Below are positions 60,396 through 64,000 of a stretch of 64,000 nt of DNA, piece after piece. A model generated the notes under the pieces. It had not been told where the DNA came from. It searched no databases and saw only the letters and a list, made by a program, of their open reading frames with translations. Position numbers and translations under genes: made by a program. This DNA is from Narthecium ossifragum (Eukaryota > Streptophyta > Magnoliopsida > Dioscoreales > Nartheciaceae), in the NCBI GenBank assembly GCA_963920575.1, contig OY986964.1, positions 36,880,527-36,944,526 of the forward strand, in the 5' to 3' direction. Every line of letters starts with the position of its first letter. Positions within the stretch are counted from its first letter, which is position 1.

Positions 60396-60851
60396 TTCCT
60401 GTCATGGAACATATAACAAGAATCTATAACTTATGGAGTAAGTCTCAACATATCAAAATTAGCTGAATCTAAACAAGAAAAAGTAACATGGCATCGGTTA
60501 TAATACATGTTGTCTAATTTGGCCATAGTGAAAAATAATAATAATTGCCCTTAACCAATTGATAAATCAAATTATCCCAGCCCCTCATAGCAAATGGAGT
60601 CTGGAGGAGGGTATGATGACTAAGTTAGGAAACACAGACGAGACTTCATAGCACATGCATATTTCTGAGAGAGGAAAAGAAGCCTGAGGGGAAGCAAGAG
60701 GAATAAAAAAATGGTTCCTTTTCAATTTAGAAAGAGAATAAAACATAAGAATACCACAAACATGTATATTATTGTTAAAGACAAACCCTTACAAACATCT
60801 GCTAAGCGTCCGGGAAAACTTATATACAAAGAACCCATTTCAAAATCATTT

Positions 60852-60953
60852 GTTAATGAACAATAACATACCCTAGTGGAAAGTAGTTAATGAACAATAA
60901 CATACCCTAGTGGAAAGTAGTTAATGAACAATAGCATACCCTAGTGGAAAGTA
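60852..60953. repeat. three tandem 34-bp units
   Basis: The unit GTTAATGAACAATAACATAC plus CCTAGTGGAAAGTA occurs three times, with one substitution in the third. Confidence 0.93.
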
Positions 60954-61567
60954 GAGCACTAGTTAAATAAAAATGAAAAACAAATCTTGCCTATAAAAAA
61001 ACACAAAGCTTTGGAAATTATTGTTAATTTCAGTACCTTTTTTCCTTCGATCACACCAACAAAGGAACAAAAATCCCGTCAAGAAAAGGACAGAAATCTG
61101 CTTCATCAAAGGAAATCGAAGCCAGGTTGTTATTATTCTGATGCTTCCCTTTAAATTAGTAATAAATTAACACAAGAGCACATTTCAAATGATGGAAGTC
61201 GGTAGAGTTACATAAATAGAAATCCATAATCGTAGATTATAATCTGAGAGAAACTGAAGAAAAACAAGTGCATACGAGCATATCAGCATAGCACAAGTAC
61301 AATCACAAAACTAAACAAAAAATATGATCATCTGGATCTGAATGAAATATCACAACCAAATATTACAAATCTAATATGAGAACCAGTCAAATAACCACAA
61401 AGTTCAACTAATGGAGACTTTGAAAACACATGCTTTAGATGATTTGTTTCTTCTAGAAAGAGAATCATGTCCACCAGTCAATAAAGTAATGCAACGTACT
61501 ATCATTAGAATTAGACCACAAGGCACACCGGATAGATCATAATAAATGGACCAGCATCTCAATTACC

Positions 61568-63724
61568 TCAATGAGCAAAAACAGTATCATTCCGTCTTGG
61601 AGGCCTATCAGGGATTGATCCTGGCTTAAACTTTGAAGCCTCGTGTCTTGCAAGTTCTGGTGGCACAGGACTGTTGCTTTGAATAAGCATCTGCTTCAAA
61701 TCATAGAACACATCACTATCGTGCAAAGTCAAAAATGTAGTTGCAATTCCTGTCTTCCCAGCGCGACCAGTCCTCCCAATGCGATGTGTATACATGTCGA
61801 TAGTTCCCGGCATCTCATAGTTGATGACATGAGCGACGTCAGGAATATCAATACCTCGTCCTGCGACATCAGTTGCGACGAGAACGTTGAACCGTCTGTT
61901 CTTAAAACCCTCAAGACTGATCTCTCGCTGCTCCTGTGACTTCCCTCCGTGCAACGTTGTCACCCTGTATCCGAACTTATCCAAGTCTTTGGCACGGGCA
62001 TCTGCTGACTTCTTTGTATTGCAGAACACGATTGCTGTCTTGTCTCCAAGGTCATCGAGCAACTTCTGGAGCCTGAACATCTTCTCAGATTCCTTTACCA
62101 TCATGACATGCTGTGTAATGAGATCTGTGGCCTTTCCAGCAGTGCCAATCGTTACAACCACAGGGTTTCTCAAGTACTTCCTTGCAAGCCGTTCCACTGC
62201 CGTGGGCATGGTTGCACTGAACATATAAGTGGTCCTATAAATCCTCTTCTCATCGAGTTCCTCCTCCTCATTCTCGGGCTTCAGATTGGTTGATGGCATT
62301 GCATCCAAAACCCCAACGACCTGTGGCTCAAAACCCATGTCAATCATGCGATCAGCCTCATCAAGGACAACATAATTGCACTGGTTAAGTACTGCATATC
62401 TGCGCTCCAGGCAATCCAGCAGACGCCCCGGTGTAGCAATAACAACCTCGCAACCTTGTCTCAGCTTAAACCCCTGCTCCTCAATGGACTGGCCACCGAC
62501 AATAGAGACCACCTTAATGCCGAGGAAGTGTGCAAACTTCACAGTCTCATCCTCAATCTGCTGGGCGAGCTCACGGGTAGGAGCCATGACAACTGCGTAA
62601 GGCCCCTCGGACTCGGTTTCTTCGTTCATGGGTGGCATCTTCATGATATAGGTAAGCATCGGGAGGACGAAAGCAGCAGTCTTACCTGAACCAGTTTCGG
62701 CGACGCCAATGACATCGCGCTGCTCCATGCCAAGGGGGATGGCTGCCATCTGGATGGGAGAGGGGGACTTGTACCCAGCGCGCTCCACGGCCTTCAGGAG
62801 CTCAGTGCTGAGGCGGCTCTCGACCCAATTCCGCATGGGTCGGGGAATACGAGAGCCTTTGTAGGATATATTGAAGTCCTCGCGGAAGATGCGCCAATCC
62901 CGCTCGGTCATCTCCTCCAGCTTCTTCTCCGACCAGTGACGGTCCACTCGCATATCAAATGCATCGTAGAGGTCGGCAGCAGCCTCCTTAAGCCGCTGGG
63001 CAGCGGCCTCCTCAGGCCGCTCCTCGAGGCGTCCCTCTTTCTTGCGGATCTCGTCGCGGGTCTCCTTCTCGTAGCGAGCGGCGAGTTTCTTCTGCTCGCG
63101 ACGGTCGATGCCGGCGAGGAACCCCCGGCCAAAGAGAAGACGGGCTTCGTGAGGGTTCTGGTAGAGCGAGTTCATGTCGCGGGAGGTGTCCTCGGTGTTC
63201 TCCCAGTCAAATGAAAACCTAAACTTCTCGCTAGGCTTAATCACCCGCTTCTTAGGTTTTTTAGACCCCAGATACTGCTCCTTGATGGAATCGAGCTCCT
63301 TCTCACGCTCGCGCTCAGCTTGCTTTTCGATCCGGACGCGCTCGCGGGAGCGGTTGTCCTCATCCCGGTCACGATCGCGTGGTCTTCGCTCGCGCTCGCG
63401 TTCCCGTTCCCGATCCCGGTCGTGGTCGCGGTCCCGTTCCCGATCGCGGTCGCGGTCGCGGTCCCGCTCCCGATCGCGGTCGCGGCGGGAGGAGGGGTCG
63501 GAAGAGGAGGAAGGAGGGGGGCCGTCGGAGGAAGAGTTGGAAGTGGGTTTGATGAGGGTTCGTAGGTGGTCTACTGCGAGGCGCTTCTGGTCGGTGGCCG
63601 CCTCCTGGCGGCGCTGGAGCGCGAGCTTCTCCCGGTCGGCCTTCGAGAGGAAGACCGGCTTCGCGTCATTGGCCGAGGGGAGCTGCTTCCGATCCCGTTC
63701 CTCTATTGCGCGCTTCATGGGCAC
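61568..63724 (-). CDS. RH21: DEAD-box ATP-dependent RNA helicase 21 (PRP28-like)
   Basis: An intronless 718-residue frame beginning [15 protein letters not shown]. The N-terminus is rich in Arg-Asp/Arg-Glu repeats (about residues 75-140), as in the spliceosomal PRP28/U5-100K family. The helicase core is complete: Q motif ([11 protein letters not shown]), motif [12 protein letters not shown], Ia PTRELAQQ, Ib TPGRLLD, II DEAD in [49 protein letters not shown] and [18 protein letters not shown]28 releases U1 from the 5' splice site during spliceosome activation. A GTAATT donor lies one base past the TGA stop, so the 3' UTR may be spliced. All motifs are intact. Confidence 0.95.
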   Translation of the reverse strand: MPMKRAIEERDRKQLPSANDAKPVFLSKADREKLALQRRQEAATDQKRLAVDHLRTLIKPTSNSSSDGPPPSSSSDPSSRRDRDRERDRDRDRDRERDRDHDRDRERERERERRPRDRDRDEDNRSRERVRIEKQAEREREKELDSIKEQYLGSKKPKKRVIKPSEKFRFSFDWENTEDTSRDMNSLYQNPHEARLLFGRGFLAGIDRREQKKLAARYEKETRDEIRKKEGRLEERPEEAAAQRLKEAAADLYDAFDMRVDRHWSEKKLEEMTERDWRIFREDFNISYKGSRIPRPMRNWVESRLSTELLKAVERAGYKSPSPIQMAAIPLGMEQRDVIGVAETGSGKTAAFVLPMLTYIMKMPPMNEETESEGPYAVVMAPTRELAQQIEDETVKFAHFLGIKVVSIVGGQSIEEQGFKLRQGCEVVIATPGRLLDCLERRYAVLNQCNYVVLDEADRMIDMGFEPQVVGVLDAMPSTNLKPENEEEELDEKRIYRTTYMFSATMPTAVERLARKYLRNPVVVTIGTAGKATDLITQHVMMVKESEKMFRLQKLLDDLGDKTAIVFCNTKKSADARAKDLDKFGYRVTTLHGGKSQEQREISLEGFKNRRFNVLVATDVAGRGIDIPDVAHVINYEMPGTIDMYTHRIGRTGRAGKTGIATTFLTLHDSDVFYDLKQMLIQSNSPVPPELARHEASKFKPGSIPDRPPRRNDTVFAH

Positions 63725-64000
63725 CGCGAGAGAGAGAGATTTCTTGGAGTCGACGACAATACTCCGAGGAGAAGCTTCGAGAGAGGAGAGGAGAGTAGAG
63801 CCTGGGAGATTTGGGGACGATAGGGTACCGATGGGCCTTCTTTTAACCCGGAACGGCCACCATAGGTCGGTCGGTTCACGTGCGACTGACTAAAAAGCTT
63901 ACATTTATGTCTGGTCTGGCTAACCCGAATGTAACTTGACCCATATAAGACAACTTCGAGAATGGGCTGAACCAATTTGAATTCCGGGTCGGATCCACTA
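63725..64000. promoter_or_regulatory. 5' UTR and promoter of the helicase gene
   Basis: A GA-rich leader-like tract (AGAGAGAGAGA, GAGAGGAGAGGAGAG) lies directly upstream of the minus-strand ATG. No TATA box is clear before the window ends. Confidence 0.3.

Larger units (their letters stand above)
57257..61567. other. long intergenic stretch, no gene seen
   Basis: AT-rich, with stops in all frames. A GC-richer patch at 58800-59060 (CCGGGCTAAG, GGCGGCCCGGCCCGGT) looks like decayed hAT-type sequence. The part next to 61567 may be a 3' UTR intron of the helicase gene (see that entry). Two short tandem repeats are listed separately. Confidence 0.45.

Noticed and set aside
63828..63840. Additional member of the TACCGAT hairpin family
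   Set aside because: A single TACCGATGG word without an inverted partner or the family tail.
1..64000. tRNA, rRNA or CRISPR-like arrays
   Set aside because: None seen; the tandem repeats present lack spacers of constant size and the organism is a plant.

Overview
The window is nuclear DNA of a flowering plant. It has many-exon genes with GT-AG introns, plant-specific families (a DYW-class PPR protein, a GeBP-type transcription factor, an NHL/LEA2 fragment), and AT-rich intergenic DNA littered with MITE, hAT and pack-type transposon remains. Several first exons are very GC-rich (HRD3-like, kinase, GeBP, helicase), which suggests a monocot; I cannot name the species. One 200-base run of N (27675-27874) is an assembly gap.

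Layout. 1-5 kb: intergenic, with a TA microsatellite and two LTR-like direct repeats. 5.1-12.2 kb (-): a many-exon gene whose conserved half resembles the C18orf63/DUF4708 family; one exon is split by a Tourist-like MITE and another is triplicated. 12.5-13.5 kb: a degenerate hAT-like element carrying a broken DRT100-like leucine-rich-repeat fragment. 13.7 kb (+): a small plant protein. 15.6-20.1 kb (-): a frameshifted, internally repetitive membrane protein, then two tandem decaying copies of another membrane protein gene. 21.1 kb (-): an LSM14-like scrap. 21.8-26.9 kb (+): an HRD3/SEL1L-like ER-associated degradation gene in six clear exons.

27.5-29.4 kb (+): a RanBP2-type zinc-finger gene whose 5' part is lost, probably in the gap. 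29.9-30.7 kb (-): a MAPEG-family microsomal glutathione S-transferase 3. 32.9-36.0 kb (+): a receptor-like cytoplasmic kinase with a myristoylation-type N-terminus. 36.6-39.7 kb (-): a DUF1295/steroid-reductase-like membrane protein. 40.8-48.6 kb (-): a calcineurin-like metallophosphoesterase of about 1019 residues in 15 coding exons. 51.3-53.1 kb (-): an intronless PPR-DYW protein. 53.7-55.5 kb: a pack-type patchwork of broken fragments from a methyltransferase, an enoyl-CoA isomerase and an NHL protein. 55.9-56.8 kb (+): a GeBP-like transcription factor. 57.0-61.5 kb: intergenic, with a GGATCC-rich Tourist-like MITE. 61.6-63.7 kb (-): the PRP28-like DEAD-box helicase RH21.

The genes are independent housekeeping or regulatory loci and do not form a pathway. 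The most unusual non-genic signal is a dispersed family of hairpins built from ATCGGTA/TACCGAT arms at 40.0, 49.1 and 53.2 kb, apparently sharing a tail sequence. It matches no element class I recognise. The exon-disrupting MITE and the two gene-fragment-carrying elements are the other leads. Splice coordinates were read by eye and may be off by a base or two.
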